Made by a program: the position numbers and the translations under genes | The notes under the pieces: generated by a model | What the model was told of the DNA's origin: nothing | Database searches by the model: none | The model's input: only the letters and a program-made list of their open reading frames with translations | From: Verrucomicrobiota bacterium | GTDB taxonomy: Bacteria; Verrucomicrobiota; Verrucomicrobiia; Opitutales; Opitutaceae | NCBI GenBank assembly: GCA_030916665.1 | Contig: JAUPWC010000310.1 | Coordinates: 1 to 6,860, forward strand | Direction of reading: 5' to 3' | DNA length: 6,860 nt | Shown here: in pieces, positions 6,358-6,860 of the stretch | Layout: each line of letters begins with the position of its first letter | Position numbering within the stretch: the first letter of the stretch is position 1

Positions 6358-6667
6358 GAAAGGGAAAGGAACAAGGATCAAGTCACAGGTGACAAGAGGA
6401 CCGCTGACGTCGTGCGCCGTCAAAGAACAGGTCGGTTAACCTGCCACAGCCGGAGCGGAATGCAAGTCCCGGGGCGCTGGGTATGCCATGGCCTTACAGG
6501 ATATTGCACGCTGTCGACAAATACGAAGCACTTTCAACGGTCGGGATCTTGGGATGGCATCAAATTAGGACGCTACTGACGGTGGTGCGGCGGGCGGTGA
6601 ACCTAACGGGTTGTGGTCGCGTTAAACTTGGAGATGATGGGGATCCAACCCAAGCCCGCTTCGATCC
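6358..6667. other. Gene-free stretch between ssrA and the DUF1080 gene
   Basis: These 310 bases separate divergently transcribed ssrA (minus) and the DUF1080 gene (plus), so promoters for both should lie here. I see no convincing coding sequence: the short open frames have no family resemblance and partly run through the tmRNA. Base composition is lower in GC than in the neighbouring genes. Two inverted repeats stand out: GTCAC-AG-GTGAC (6382-6393), 25-36 bases upstream of the ssrA 5' end, and CAGGT-CGGTTA-ACCTG (6428-6443). I could not find a sigma-70-type -35/-10 pair that I trust on either strand, nor a riboswitch or tRNA. Confidence 0.6.
6382..6393. promoter_or_regulatory. Inverted repeat GTCAC-N2-GTGAC upstream of ssrA
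   Basis: GTCAC (6382-6386) and GTGAC (6389-6393) form a perfect 5+5 dyad around two bases. It sits 25 to 36 bases before the mature 5' end of the tmRNA, in the region where its promoter is expected. This could be an operator for a dimeric regulator or a chance palindrome. A TTGTCA (6395 down to 6390) overlaps it and could serve as a -35 box, but no good -10 box follows at the usual distance. Confidence 0.25.
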
Positions 6668-6860
6668 ATGAATCTTCGCGACCTCCTCTGCATCCTCCTG
6701 CTCGTTGCTCCCCTTCTCGCGTTTGGTCGAAGCACACCGGTTGCCGATTCCGCCGCGGCGCCACAATGGAAACCTTTGTTCAACGGCAAAGACCTGAGCG
6801 GCTTCAAGAGCGAGCAGGCGGCGGCGTTCTGGCGGATCGAAAACGGGGTGCTCGTTGGCG
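6668..6860 (+). CDS. DUF1080 (3-keto-disaccharide hydrolase-like) secreted protein, N-terminal part
   Basis: An ATG at 6668 opens a frame that runs through the right edge, with 64 whole codons visible. Residues 1-20 (MNLRDLLCILLLVAPLLAFG) form a typical Sec signal peptide: one early Arg, then a leucine-rich core ending at AFG. After a short linker comes WKPLFNGKDLSGF (about 34-46) and then FWRIENGVLVG at the visible end. This is the hallmark beginning of the DUF1080 domain (PF06439), a jelly-roll fold similar to laminarinase-type lectins and known in some members to hydrolyse 3-keto-disaccharides. Such genes are very abundant in Verrucomicrobia and Planctomycetes, often beside sugar-degrading genes. 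No Shine-Dalgarno sequence is seen close upstream; a GGAG near 6630 is too far away. The rest of the protein, including any extra domain, lies outside the window. Confidence 0.9.
   Translation, partial: MNLRDLLCILLLVAPLLAFGRSTPVADSAAAPQWKPLFNGKDLSGFKSEQAAAFWRIENGVLVG

Noticed and set aside
6268..6579. Plus-strand open frame across the tmRNA and downstream region
   Set aside because: It runs antisense through the tmRNA 5' part, has no recognisable domain and an unnatural composition.
6560..6807. Minus-strand open frames over the DUF1080 start
   Set aside because: They lie antisense to a clear signal peptide and DUF1080 motif and show no resemblance of their own.

Overview
The window is a GC-rich piece of a bacterial chromosome. 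Its main genes lie on the plus strand and concern polysaccharide use and multiheme electron transfer. The sulfatase, GH10 xylanase, SGLT-type symporter, DUF1080 protein and TPR-fused multiheme cytochrome, together with poor Shine-Dalgarno signals and TTG starts, fit the PVC group. Verrucomicrobia of the Opitutales type are the most likely source. This placement is inferred from gene content and style, not from a marker comparison.

Layout from left to right: (1) the C-terminal half of an S1-type (formylglycine) sulfatase, cut by the left edge, ending at 830; (2) a secreted GH10 endo-beta-1,4-xylanase-like enzyme starting at a TTG that overlaps the sulfatase stop codon (827-1921); (3) a sodium:solute symporter closely resembling the vSGLT sugar transporters (2003-3733); (4) an eight-CXXCH cytochrome c with HEAT-like and TPR repeats at its C-terminus (about 3785-5971); (5) on the minus strand, convergent with the cytochrome gene, a complete one-piece tmRNA (6006-6357) recognisable from both ends, with a readable tag ending MLMAA; (6) a 310-base stretch without a recognisable gene; (7) the start of a secreted DUF1080 (3-keto-disaccharide hydrolase-like) protein running off the right edge (6668 onward).

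The first three genes read as one functional unit. The sulfatase removes sulfate esters, the xylanase cuts a beta-1,4-linked backbone outside the cytoplasm, and the symporter brings sugar in with sodium. A sulfated xylan or similar heteroglycan is a reasonable guess at the substrate. The cytochrome follows closely but has no obvious role in this pathway. The DUF1080 gene fits the carbohydrate theme but is separated by ssrA, which is a housekeeping gene for ribosome rescue.

The least ordinary points are the octaheme-HEAT-TPR fusion beside a sugar symporter, the altered active-site loop of the xylanase (no Trp-His pair), the unusual tmRNA tag end, and the TTG starts. I see no mobile element, CRISPR array or clearly new system here.
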